DNA of 33,789 nucleotides, taken from positions 1 to 33,789 of the forward strand of contig QWPJ01000115.1 of NCBI GenBank assembly GCA_003671195.1. The letters run 5' to 3'. Of the stretch, positions 16,517-25,429 are shown piece by piece. Position 1 is the stretch's first letter, and every line of letters starts with the position of its first letter. The stretch comes from Planctomycetota bacterium (GTDB lineage Bacteria; Planctomycetota; Planctomycetia; Pirellulales; Pirellulaceae). A model generated the notes under the pieces. That model was not told the origin of the DNA. It saw only the letters and a list, made by a program, of their open reading frames with translations, and searched no databases. Position numbers and translations under genes: made by a program.

Positions 16517-17026
16517 TTACAGCTCAAAACTCTCGGGCTTCGATTCGCTTTTCTTAATCGCCTTATCCCGCAGCTTGATCGCCCGGGTCAAGATCCGGTC
16601 GAGCGATTGGGCAAATTCAGACCGATCGCGAGCCCCGTAAGGCTTCGGGCCGCCGGTGAGCTCCATGCCGGCACTGCGTGCCGAATCGAGAAAATCACGC
16701 GATGCCAAGCGAGGTCCAATGTTGCGATCGTCGTAAACCTCACCCCGAGGATCCAAGACAAACACCTCTTTGGCAACCAATTGCGCAGCGAGCGGAATGT
16801 CGGCCGTGATCGCTATATCACCAGCACGGGAATGCTCGACGATGTATTGGTCGGCGACATTCGCGCCGTCTCGCACCGTCACTCCGTGGATCAGCCGGCT
16901 CGATGGGGGAAGCCAAATCGATTGGTTGGCCACGAGCGTCACTTCGATTTCCAAACGCTTCGAAGCCCGAAAGACAAGCTCTTTGGCTTCGCGTGGAGCC
17001 GCATCGGCATCGATCCAGATTTTCAT
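16517..17026 (-). CDS. YaiI/YqxD family protein (DUF188, UPF0178)
   Basis: The protein has 169 residues, the usual length. The N-terminal MKIWIDADAAP and DGANVADQYIVEH, then AGDIAITADIPLA and the C-terminal GGPKPYGARDRSEFAQSLD, are diagnostic for this PIN-like family of unknown function. The start at 17026 matches the family N-terminus; an upstream in-frame start at 17149 would run back into the region of the groEL terminator. It converges on serA with 17 bp between stops and lies downstream of groEL on the same strand, separated by a strong terminator. Confidence 0.92.
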   Translation of the reverse strand: MKIWIDADAAPREAKELVFRASKRLEIEVTLVANQSIWLPPSSRLIHGVTVRDGANVADQYIVEHSRAGDIAITADIPLAAQLVAKEVFVLDPRGEVYDDRNIGPRLASRDFLDSARSAGMELTGGPKPYGARDRSEFAQSLDRILTRAIKLRDKAIKKSESKPESFEL

Positions 17027-17143
17027 GGGCGGTAGACAGAACGCTTCTTCGGAAGTTTTAGGTGAGGGTATTGGTTCGTTCCGGGTTCGCAACGCCGTGC
17101 TCGTGCTCAGTGCACAAGGATACACCAATTCCAGTCCGTCGAT

Positions 17144-17183
17144 CAACAAAAAGAGCCCGGCAAGTGCCGAGCTCTTTTTGTTG
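17144..17183. terminator. strong bidirectional terminator after groEL
   Basis: CAACAAAAAGAGC (17144-17156) pairs perfectly with GCTCTTTTTGTTG (17171-17183). Inside, after one mismatched position, CGGC pairs with GCCG around an AAGT loop. The A-rich and T-rich flanks within the stem make it a terminator in either direction. It lies 32 bp past the groEL stop. Confidence 0.9.
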
Positions 17184-17215
17184 GATCAACGTTCATGCCC
17201 GTAAGCTACGGTCGC

Positions 17216-18967
<1,752 letters not shown>

Positions 18968-18983
18968 TCAGCGAACCGGGGAA

Positions 18984-19298
18984 TTAACCCAGGACCGCCA
19001 GGACTTCGGATTCGTTCATGAGTAAGTATTCTTCGCCGTCGACTTCGATCGACTCGCCAGCATAACTGGTAAACAGAACGTGATCGCCAACTTTGACTTG
19101 CAGTTGCGATCGATTCCCGTTCTCCAAAACGCGCCCGTCACCGACGCTGATGATCTTGCCCCGAGTCGGTCGATCCTTGGCACTGTCAGGCAGGTAAATG
19201 CCACCTACAGTTTTCTCCTGAGATTCTTGACGCTGAACCACGATCCGGTCCCCCAGCGGAACCAACTTGACCTTGCTCTTCTCTTTAGATGCAGCCAT
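18984..19298 (-). CDS. groES: co-chaperonin GroES (10 kDa)
   Basis: The protein has 104 residues. It contains the GroES signature PLGDRIVVQRQE near the start, the mobile loop around EKTVGGIYLPDSAKDRPTRG, and VKVGDHVLFTSYAGESIEVDGEEYLLM. It forms the heptameric lid of the GroEL chamber. GGAG lies nine bases before the ATG. It is the first gene of a groES-groEL operon. No CIRCE element (TTAGCACTC-N9-GAGTGCTAA) is present upstream, so the HrcA system does not obviously control it. Confidence 0.98.
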   Translation of the reverse strand: MAASKEKSKVKLVPLGDRIVVQRQESQEKTVGGIYLPDSAKDRPTRGKIISVGDGRVLENGNRSQLQVKVGDHVLFTSYAGESIEVDGEEYLLMNESEVLAVLG

Positions 19299-19565
19299 CT
19301 ACTAACACTCCGTGGACTAAACATACGACGGTTGGAATACGCCAAAAAGGCATACAAGAACGGTTTTGTAGGAAGAACAGCAACTTGCGTGCCAGGAAGC
19401 CACGGAACCCTTTTTCTGGGTTGAAAATCGGCCCTTAGGATACTTTTGCCCATTGTTTTGTTTGGCCCCTGATGCAAAATACTCCTCGGCGGGTTACTTG
19501 CCATACAAAAACACTTGCCGGTTTCTCCAGTCTGGTCTCGTTGACTCGCCATAAGGGTTGCGCGA
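19299..19565. other. divergent intergenic region upstream of groES
   Basis: This 267-bp gap between groES and the zinc-ribbon gene should carry both promoters. I found no CIRCE element and no convincing hexamer pair for either gene. Confidence 0.4.
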
Positions 19566-20426
19566 ATGCCTTTGCGTGTGAATTGCCAATGCGGGGTGGC
19601 TCTAAACGTCCCCGATACCATGGCCGGAAAACAGGTCAAATGCCCAAAGTGCCAAAAGGTCATCCCCGTTGCGGCACCTAATTCCCCGGCACCTAATTCC
19701 CCGGCAGCAAAACCCGCCGCCCCGAAATCGACAACGCCACCAAAAGCCCCAATCGCACCGAAAGCCTCAACCTCACCGGTCGGACAAGACGCCATGTCGG
19801 TGCTCCTAGACTCGGCCGGCCTGAAAAAACGCGAAGGCATCTTCTGCCCAGCCTGCGATCGACCCCTGCCGACCGGATCGGCCATCTGCGTCGGCTGTGG
19901 CTTCAACCTCCAAGCCGGAAGCAAAATCGAAGGCTTCGAGGTCGAAACCAAGGAGTTCGGAAATAAACGACTCGCCGAAGCAGCCGATATGATGGCCCGC
20001 GAAGTCGAAACCGAAAAAAGACTCCTCAAGGCCGGGATGCCCTGGTGGATGATGCTCGCGATCATCCTCGGTGTCCTCTTCATGATGTCGTCAATCCTCC
20101 TGAAAATGGACGCCAACACATCCGGCAAAGTCTCCTCCGTTCCAATCCTCGCCAAGTTCCAATCGGCCTCCATCGGACCCGTCCTCGCCTTTTCCGTCGG
20201 AGGCGCAGCCTGCCTTGTCGGTCTTTTCTCCCTTTTTGCTATCCAAGCTACAGCGTTCAAAGAGTCAATCCAACAAGGCTTGCTGTGCACCCTGACGGTC
20301 GTCTACGTCTTCTACTACATGTTTTCCCGCATGAAGAGCCGCAAACTCGGGTCGACCGTCGCGATCTTCTGGATCTCAGCGATCCTAGCCGGTATCTGCC
20401 TGGGCTATTCCCTTCCGAAAATCTGA
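19566..20426 (+). CDS. planctomycete-type zinc-ribbon membrane protein
   Basis: The protein has 286 residues. An N-terminal zinc ribbon (Cys7, Cys9, Cys26, Cys29; MPLRVNCQCGVALNVPD) is of the type that opens many planctomycete proteins. A Pro/Ala-rich linker (36-70) follows, containing a 15-bp tandem duplication that encodes the repeated PNSPA. A second Cys4 ribbon uses Cys94, Cys97, Cys108 and Cys111. After a charged helix (120-155) there are about four membrane segments (158-178, 203-228, 238-254 and 263-282). It is probably an inner-membrane protein with cytoplasmic metal-binding modules. The function is unknown. AAGGG precedes the ATG at suitable spacing. Confidence 0.88.
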   Translation: MPLRVNCQCGVALNVPDTMAGKQVKCPKCQKVIPVAAPNSPAPNSPAAKPAAPKSTTPPKAPIAPKASTSPVGQDAMSVLLDSAGLKKREGIFCPACDRPLPTGSAICVGCGFNLQAGSKIEGFEVETKEFGNKRLAEAADMMAREVETEKRLLKAGMPWWMMLAIILGVLFMMSSILLKMDANTSGKVSSVPILAKFQSASIGPVLAFSVGGAACLVGLFSLFAIQATAFKESIQQGLLCTLTVVYVFYYMFSRMKSRKLGSTVAIFWISAILAGICLGYSLPKI

Positions 20427-20634
20427 TCGCCGAAAACCGTACCCTTCGGCACTTTCGAATCGCCACGCGTTTTTCCGATTTCAAGGAACCTCAGGGCGAA
20501 AAAAACCCTCAAAAAACCACCGCTGGAATCTGCAAAAATCAATTGCCCCAACGCGGGGCTTGGTTTACCCTTATTCCTTGCTCTAAGCGTCCTTAATTTC
20601 CTTTCCGAATTTTTGTTTTAGCGAAGGTTGCTCG

Positions 20635-20994
20635 ATGGCCACTTACCGGCGTATCAATGTGATGGACAATGGCGGCGTTCACGTCGTCCACTTCGTCGAT
20701 AAAAAAATCGTGGACTCCGGAACCATCGAAAGTCTCGGTGATGAACTGACCGGATTGGTCCTCAATGAGAAGAAAAACATGCTTTTGCTGAACTTCGACT
20801 CCGTCGAGTTCATGTCCAGCGCCGCGCTGAATAAACTGATCTCCCTGAACAAAAAAGTCAAAGACGCCGCCGGGCAACTCAAACTCTGCTGCCTACGCCC
20901 CGAGATCGGCGAAGTCTTCAAAATCACGCGACTCGATCGCGTGTTCGACATCCGAAAGGACGAAGCCACCGGACTGGCAGCCTTCAAACTCTAG
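20635..20994 (+). CDS. STAS-domain anti-anti-sigma factor
   Basis: The protein has 119 residues forming a single STAS domain of the SpoIIAA/RsbV type. In such switches an unphosphorylated antagonist binds an anti-sigma kinase and frees its target. The phosphorylation site region reads SVEFMSSAALNKLI, with Ser61-Ser62 as candidates. The next gene, 30 bp downstream, encodes the matching HATPase partner, so the pair is almost certainly co-transcribed. No sigma factor or PP2C phosphatase is adjacent. The output may therefore be a sigma factor elsewhere or a non-transcriptional target. Confidence 0.9.
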   Translation: MATYRRINVMDNGGVHVVHFVDKKIVDSGTIESLGDELTGLVLNEKKNMLLLNFDSVEFMSSAALNKLISLNKKVKDAAGQLKLCCLRPEIGEVFKITRLDRVFDIRKDEATGLAAFKL

Positions 20995-21024
20995 GTCTGG
21001 CCCCCTGACCCAGGACCATTGCTG

Positions 21025-21465
21025 ATGAATGTCCCTACCCCAATGTGGAAATGCGATAAAGTCATCCCGAGTGAATTGGATGCAGGGCACGCATCGATCG
21101 AGGAATTGATGAGCGCCCTCGAGGCGGCCGGCTGGGAAGGTCGAGATGTATTCCACATCCAAATGGCCATCGAAGAAGCCGTCGTCAACGCAATCGAACA
21201 CGGCAACAAAAAAAACCCGGCCAAAGAAGTCCACGTCGTGTTTCTCGTCAACCATGACTCCGCCGAAATGACCGTTACCGACCAAGGCGATGGGTTCGAC
21301 CACGAAAATGTCGCCGATCCAACCGAAGAGGATCGCCTCGATCAACCCCGGGGACGCGGTGTGCTGCTGATCCGCGAACTCATGAGCCAAGCCCAATACA
21401 ACTCCAAAGGCAACAGCGTCTGGATGCGCAAAGTCCGCTCCAAAGACGAACCTGACGCAAGCTAA
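21025..21465 (+). CDS. anti-sigma-type serine kinase (RsbW-like HATPase_c_2)
   Basis: The protein has 146 residues, a single GHKL ATPase domain. The N box is IEEAVVNAIEHGNK (Glu51, Asn55), the G1 box DQGDGFD (86-92) and the G2 box RGRGVLLIRELM (109-120). Proteins of this kind phosphorylate a STAS partner, here probably the gene 30 bp upstream. The ATG at 21025 is preferred over a TTG two codons earlier. Its stop is followed by the large REP-like repeat region. Confidence 0.9.
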   Translation: MNVPTPMWKCDKVIPSELDAGHASIEELMSALEAAGWEGRDVFHIQMAIEEAVVNAIEHGNKKNPAKEVHVVFLVNHDSAEMTVTDQGDGFDHENVADPTEEDRLDQPRGRGVLLIRELMSQAQYNSKGNSVWMRKVRSKDEPDAS

Positions 21466-21478
21466 TTGATGATCGTGC

Positions 21479-21603
21479 CTCGCATCGGATTTCGTCGTAC
21501 TCGTACTCAGCGAAGCGGTACTCAGTGAAACGGTACTCGTACTCGATGGCTGTTAGAACTGCAGCGATGCCGATCGTTGATCGAGGCGGTTCGCGGTAAC
21601 TTT
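21479..21603 (+). repeat. REP-like dispersed repeat, copy B (expanded)
   Basis: This is the inverted counterpart of the sequence at 4408-4496, with about 36 extra bases made of gtactc-type units (GGTACTCAGTGAAACGGTAC and similar). The outer blocks ATCGGATTTCGTCGTACTCG and CGATCGTTGATCGAGGCGGT are shared nearly unchanged. Confidence 0.75.
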
Positions 21604-21637
21604 CGGACCAATAGGTCGGATTGCTATACTGGATCGA

Positions 21638-21700
21638 TTCGAGTACGAGTACGAGTACCGTCCGCCGCGGCGGACTGAGTACGAGTACGACGAAAACGCA
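21638..21700 (-). repeat. REP-like repeat, copy C, inverted relative to copy B
   Basis: GAGTACGAGTACGAGTACC and TGAGTACGAGTACGACGAAA flank a perfect 16-bp palindrome GTCCGCCGCGGCGGAC at 21660-21675. The flanks match the complement of copy B, so B and C form an inverted doublet like the paired REPs of other bacteria. Confidence 0.7.
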
Positions 21701-21725
21701 CGTACCAAAGTGGTGCACCAAAGCC

Positions 21726-21783
21726 GCCGCCGGTGCGTTGTTAACCTTTAGAATCGTGGTCTCCGGCGGCATTGGTAACCACG
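21726..21783. repeat. inverted repeats next to the DUF1559 stop
   Basis: GCCGCCGG (21726-21733) is inverted as CCGGCGGC (21763-21770), and CGTGGT (21755-21760) as ACCACG (21778-21783). The structures interleave, and one may serve as a terminator for the convergent genes. No T-tract follows. Confidence 0.45.
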
Positions 21784-21817
21784 GTCGATCGGCTAGCGTC
21801 AAAAAACATCGAGATTC

Positions 21818-22843
21818 TTAGTCGATGTCCGAACGGTCAGACCTAGCACGCGTCCCCAAAGCTTGCCAAATCTGCACATCAATATTGTTCTGAATCAACT
21901 GTACGCTCCCATCCATCATGCAGGAATGGACCAAACCGCCGTGCCAACTCCGCGACGTCAGAACCGCGTAACTAGGCCGCGTCGAACTCGATCCCTCAGC
22001 CTGCGAGTTGTAATCGATGTTGTACATCACTCCATTGTACAAATAGGGAACCACCGTGTTGGGCCCTAGTGTCACAGTGAATCCACTGTGATGCGCATGC
22101 CCATTGGTCCACTCGCATCGCCCCGTACCTGTTCCATCCGGAAAAAGTCGATCCTTGCGGCCCGAATCGGCAATCGTAGCCACCTCGGCAATCGTCCTGG
22201 GCATCCCCGTCGTCGGCGGACCAGCGTTGCGAGTGTAAGCCTGCCAAGCATGCACTTCGCTCGCCCAAAGCGTTCTGCTCAATCCGTCGGTCACCGAAGC
22301 AAGCTTGAGCGTCGAATTCGGATACGTCACTCCATCCCCACCCATATTCGCGTTCGGATCGTAGACAAACCAAGTTCCGAGATTAAACCCATAGGTCGTC
22401 GGGTAAAGAAACATCCGATGCGCACTCCCCGTGGCCGCCGTGTCGCGTGGAATATCACCCCGAGGGTCCGAAGGGCAAACATACGTCGGGACTCGGTAGT
22501 AATTGAGAATCGGGTAGGCACTCCAGTTGACACTCAAGTCCACTTGTCGCGCTAAAGTGTCTTGCTCCAAATAAGGCAAAAGCCGCCCGTGAATGCCCCA
22601 TGAAGTATTCGTGCTGACTCTCGGATCGATGCACGCGCTAGGCGGTATCCGCTTGATCGCCGCCTCGTAGTTCATCATCGCCAAGCCGATTTGCTTGAGA
22701 TTGTTCGAACACGACATCCGACGGGCCGCCTCCCGAGCGGCTTGAACCGCCGGCAAGAGCAACCCAACCAACACCCCAATGATGGCGATTACCACCAATA
22801 GCTCGACCAGGGTAAAACCCTTACGGGACGAAAGATTCCGCAT
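21818..22843 (-). CDS. DUF1559 domain protein with type II pseudopilin N-terminus
   Basis: The protein has 341 residues. It begins with the prepilin cleavage and methylation motif [20 protein letters not shown] (residues 9-28) and goes on [20 protein letters not shown], the hallmark of the DUF1559 family. That family is hugely expanded in planctomycetes and rare elsewhere. The C-terminal part has the family's [18 protein letters not shown], equivalent to the usual H-x-G-G...DGSV. The protein is predicted to be inserted like a pseudopilin, with the globular part outside the cytoplasmic membrane. Its role is unknown, and no secretion genes are adjacent. Confidence 0.93.
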   Translation of the reverse strand: MRNLSSRKGFTLVELLVVIAIIGVLVGLLLPAVQAAREAARRMSCSNNLKQIGLAMMNYEAAIKRIPPSACIDPRVSTNTSWGIHGRLLPYLEQDTLARQVDLSVNWSAYPILNYYRVPTYVCPSDPRGDIPRDTAATGSAHRMFLYPTTYGFNLGTWFVYDPNANMGGDGVTYPNSTLKLASVTDGLSRTLWASEVHAWQAYTRNAGPPTTGMPRTIAEVATIADSGRKDRLFPDGTGTGRCEWTNGHAHHSGFTVTLGPNTVVPYLYNGVMYNIDYNSQAEGSSSTRPSYAVLTSRSWHGGLVHSCMMDGSVQLIQNNIDVQIWQALGTRARSDRSDID

Positions 22844-23056
22844 CGTATTCTCAACCCAAAATCGAAGTGTCCAAGCACATCGCTAAGCTCGCGAGGCTCA
22901 ATGTTCCCAACCCGCCCGAGCGGACGACCCTACCCGAGATGACGGCCAACCGATTCTTATCGCTCAGCCCTTAAACGGCAAACCTGGGAACAAAAATCCA
23001 CCCCTCGTCCGAACTCCTCGGCTACCCTTTGTCCAAAACTCCCCAATGCAAACGAC

Positions 23057-23554
23057 TCAGCCGTCCTGCGCATCCTGCAAGTCCGATTCGTGCAAAAGGC
23101 GCAGCCCCTTTTGTGACAAAGTCTCAAGAGCCGCTTCGGTGTTGTCGACCGAAATGACGACCGCAGCCCCCCCCGAAAGGACTCCCAAAAGCGGAAAAGC
23201 CCTGACAATGTTGATCTCGGCTTGAAGCAAAGCCATGCAGATCTCCTCAAACGGCTGACCCGATTCGGGCAACTCCACCCCAATACAATCGCTCTCAAAA
23301 ACCGATAATCCCGCCCGCTCAAAAGTCTCTCGACCCGTTTCTGGATTCCGTAAAACGAATCGTACCAACGCGCAATCCGAGGAATCATTGATCGAAAAAC
23401 CAACGATCCGATTCCCCGATATCTCAAGCCGACGAACCACTTCGAGCAACTGACCGACTCGGTTCTCCAAAAAGACCGTAAACTGCCTGAGCGTCGGAAA
23501 ATCTCGACCTCGCATGGTTTGGTATGTAGGTGCTGATCCCTCTGAATTGCTCAT
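23057..23554 (-). CDS. protein of two ACT-like domains
   Basis: The protein has 165 residues. Residues 23-90 (RQFTVFLENRVGQLLEVVRR, then IVGFSINDSSDCALVRFV) and about 95-155 (ICMALLQAEINIVRAFPLL, GAAVVISVDN) look like two ACT-type units. The arrangement is that of stand-alone ACT regulators, which bind small ligands such as amino acids. No enzyme domain is present. AGGA lies six bases before the ATG at 23554. The nitrilase-family gene ends 26 bp upstream on the same strand, suggesting co-expression. Confidence 0.8.
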   Translation of the reverse strand: MSNSEGSAPTYQTMRGRDFPTLRQFTVFLENRVGQLLEVVRRLEISGNRIVGFSINDSSDCALVRFVLRNPETGRETFERAGLSVFESDCIGVELPESGQPFEEICMALLQAEINIVRAFPLLGVLSGGAAVVISVDNTEAALETLSQKGLRLLHESDLQDAQDG

Positions 23555-23580
23555 CTAGATCCTGCCTTTCATCGAATGCC

Positions 23581-24468
23581 TCAATCGATCTTGCGCTCCA
23601 GGTGGTGCTCCTGGGAAATCGACCCGTAATAAGCCGGTCGACGATCGGCCCAGCGATCTATCACATGCTCCTTCGGAACGCGAACCAAACGCTTGTTGCG
23701 AGCCTTGGCGCAGTCGATCGTCGCACGCAGCACTTGCTCGTTCTCATGCGGCGCATCGGCAATCGGATTGCCATTCGGATCGCAAATGCGACTGTTTCCG
23801 ATGAAGCGAAAACCACGCTCGGTTCCGACCCGATTGACACTCATGAAGTAGACATTGTTTTCCAACGCTCTTGCATTAGGAAGGTACTTCGCAAAGGTAT
23901 CGGCTCCAGGTGGCCAGTTCGTCGGGAGTACCAGCAAGTCCGCTCCATCGAGAGCCAAACATCGCGAGGACTCAGGGAACGAACCGTCGTAACAGATATG
24001 CATGCCGATCCGCATTTCATCGGCCTGCACCGCTCGATAAAGCCCCTCTCCTTGCGTGGTGAAACGATCCACCCCCAAGTACGGCAAATGCACCTTGCGA
24101 TAAGTCGCCACGAGCCCCTTGGGGCCGACGAGCACACAACTATTGTAAACCGTACCCTGCGGACCAAGCTCCAGAAGTCCAAAGACCACATGCAGATTCT
24201 TGGCCAAGCAAACCTCCGCGACCGCATCCGTTGCCGGACCCGGTATCGACTGTGCCGAAGCTAACGCCTCGTCGAGACCGGAAAAACAGTAACCGCTCAG
24301 CATGCACTCAGGAAAGACCACCAAGTCGGCCCCTTTGACATGCTCGTGATCCAACCAATCAAGAATCCGACGCAGATTCGACGCAGTGTCGCCGAAATCG
24401 ACATGCGACTGAACTCCGCATACCGTCTTGACTAAACCTGAATCGGGCACCGACAGTGGGGAACTCAT
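23581..24468 (-). CDS. carbon-nitrogen hydrolase (nitrilase superfamily)
   Basis: The protein has 295 residues. The Glu-Lys-Cys triad is visible: Glu54 in VFPECMLSGY, Lys125 in YRKVHLPY and Cys159 in HICYDGSFPE. Members hydrolyse amides or carbamoyl groups; closest by feel are N-carbamoyl-amino-acid and omega-amidase types, but the substrate cannot be fixed. I chose the ATG at 24468 because the domain begins shortly after it; an in-frame start at 24564 adds a sequence unlike the family. The ACT-domain gene lies 26 bp downstream. The pst operon ends 126 bp upstream of the start, so read-through from it is possible. Confidence 0.9.
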   Translation of the reverse strand: MSSPLSVPDSGLVKTVCGVQSHVDFGDTASNLRRILDWLDHEHVKGADLVVFPECMLSGYCFSGLDEALASAQSIPGPATDAVAEVCLAKNLHVVFGLLELGPQGTVYNSCVLVGPKGLVATYRKVHLPYLGVDRFTTQGEGLYRAVQADEMRIGMHICYDGSFPESSRCLALDGADLLVLPTNWPPGADTFAKYLPNARALENNVYFMSVNRVGTERGFRFIGNSRICDPNGNPIADAPHENEQVLRATIDCAKARNKRLVRVPKEHVIDRWADRRPAYYGSISQEHHLERKID

Positions 24469-24553
24469 AAGACGATGGCAAAGGTCTCTAAGGATACATG
24501 AATCGAACCGAACGATCGACAGAATGTTCCTTTCGGTTCTACCACGAATCGAT

Positions 24554-24598
24554 CTAGGTTGCAACGCAGCGGGCTAGCCAAACCGCACTCGAACCTAG
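24554..24598. repeat. nested inverted repeat over the pstB stop codon
   Basis: CTAGGTT (24554-24560) and AACCTAG (24592-24598) form a 7-bp stem. Inside it GCGG (24569-24572) pairs with CCGC (24583-24586). The outer arm includes the pstB stop. It may end or stabilise the pst transcript, but there is no T-tract. Confidence 0.4.
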
Positions 24599-25419
24599 CC
24601 GAACCGCCCGGTGACGTAATCCTCGGTCTCGCTGAGCCTCGGCCTAGTAAAAATCGTCGAGGTTTCGGCCATCTCGACAAGCCTACCGAGATACATAAAG
24701 GCGGTGTGATCGCTGATTCGCGAGGCTTGCTGCATGTTGTGCGTGACGATCAAAATCGAGTACTCTCCCCGCAATCGATCGATCAAGTCCTCGATTTTAC
24801 CCGTAGCGATCGGATCGAGCGCCGAACAAGGCTCATCGAGCAACAAAACCTCAGGGTCGCTGGCAATCGCCCTGGCGATGCACAACCGCTGCTGCTGCCC
24901 CCCCGAGAGACTCAACCCCGATTCACTGAGCCGGTCCTTGACCTCCTCCCATAACGCAGCTCCACGAAGCGACTGCTCACAGACCTGCATCAAAATGGTC
25001 TTGTCCCGCTCTCCGTCAATCCTCAGCGGATATACAACATTCTCGAAGATGCTCATGGGAAATGGATTCGGCTTCTGAAATACCATCCCCATCCGTTTGC
25101 GTAACGCGATGACATCCACCGAGGGGGCAAAAATCGACTCGCCATTGAGAACCATATCCCCCTCAATACGCACCGACTCGATCAAGTCATTCATCCGGTT
25201 GACGCTGCGCAACAACGTCGACTTGCCACAACCACTCGGACCGACCAACGCCGTTACCATCCCTTTGGCCACCGGCATGGTGATGTTGTACAAGGCTTGC
25301 TTACGGTTGTAGAACAAACTGAAGTCGCGGATCGATACGACCGGATCGCGATCGAGTACCTCTTGATGAATCACCGATTCGAACGTTTGACCATCAGCGA
25401 TCGCTTTGAGTCTATTCAT
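24595..25419 (-). CDS. pstB: phosphate ABC transporter ATP-binding protein
   Basis: The protein has 274 residues and is the ATPase of the high-affinity phosphate importer. The Walker A motif GPSGCGKST is at 60-68, the Q-loop with the Pst-specific [11 protein letters not shown] near 114-124, the signature LSGGQ at 171-175 and Walker B LLLDEP at 192-197. The NRMNDL and [10 protein letters not shown] motifs are also typical of PstB. It is the last gene of the pstSCAB operon, 10 bp after pstA. No phoU follows. Confidence 0.97.
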   Translation of the reverse strand: MNRLKAIADGQTFESVIHQEVLDRDPVVSIRDFSLFYNRKQALYNITMPVAKGMVTALVGPSGCGKSTLLRSVNRMNDLIESVRIEGDMVLNGESIFAPSVDVIALRKRMGMVFQKPNPFPMSIFENVVYPLRIDGERDKTILMQVCEQSLRGAALWEEVKDRLSESGLSLSGGQQQRLCIARAIASDPEVLLLDEPCSALDPIATGKIEDLIDRLRGEYSILIVTHNMQQASRISDHTAFMYLGRLVEMAETSTIFTRPRLSETEDYVTGRFG

Positions 25420-25429
25420 GATGCACTTT

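Larger units (their letters stand above)
21466..21817. other. repeat-rich convergent intergenic region
   Basis: This 352-bp gap between two convergent genes has no plausible gene. An opposite-strand open frame through it reads as EYEYRF-type repeat peptide, an artefact of the gagtac repeats. The contents are listed as separate repeat features. Confidence 0.7.

Noticed and set aside
19302-19320. CTAACACTCC and GGACTAA just before groES, at first like a CIRCE element
   Set aside because: The arms do not pair as TTAGCACTC and GAGTGCTAA do, and the 9-bp spacer is missing.
19205-20290. Leftward 361-residue open frame across the groES 5' end, its upstream region and the zinc-ribbon gene
   Set aside because: It overlaps two well-supported genes in other frames and has a low-complexity composition with no family features.
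20545-20559. GCCCC/GGGGC hairpin after the zinc-ribbon gene
   Set aside because: A five-base stem without a T-tract is too weak to call a terminator.
21380-21802. Leftward 140-residue open frame with EYEYRF-type repeats
   Set aside because: It is produced by the gagtac repeats and overlaps the end of the HATPase gene; it is treated as repeat DNA.
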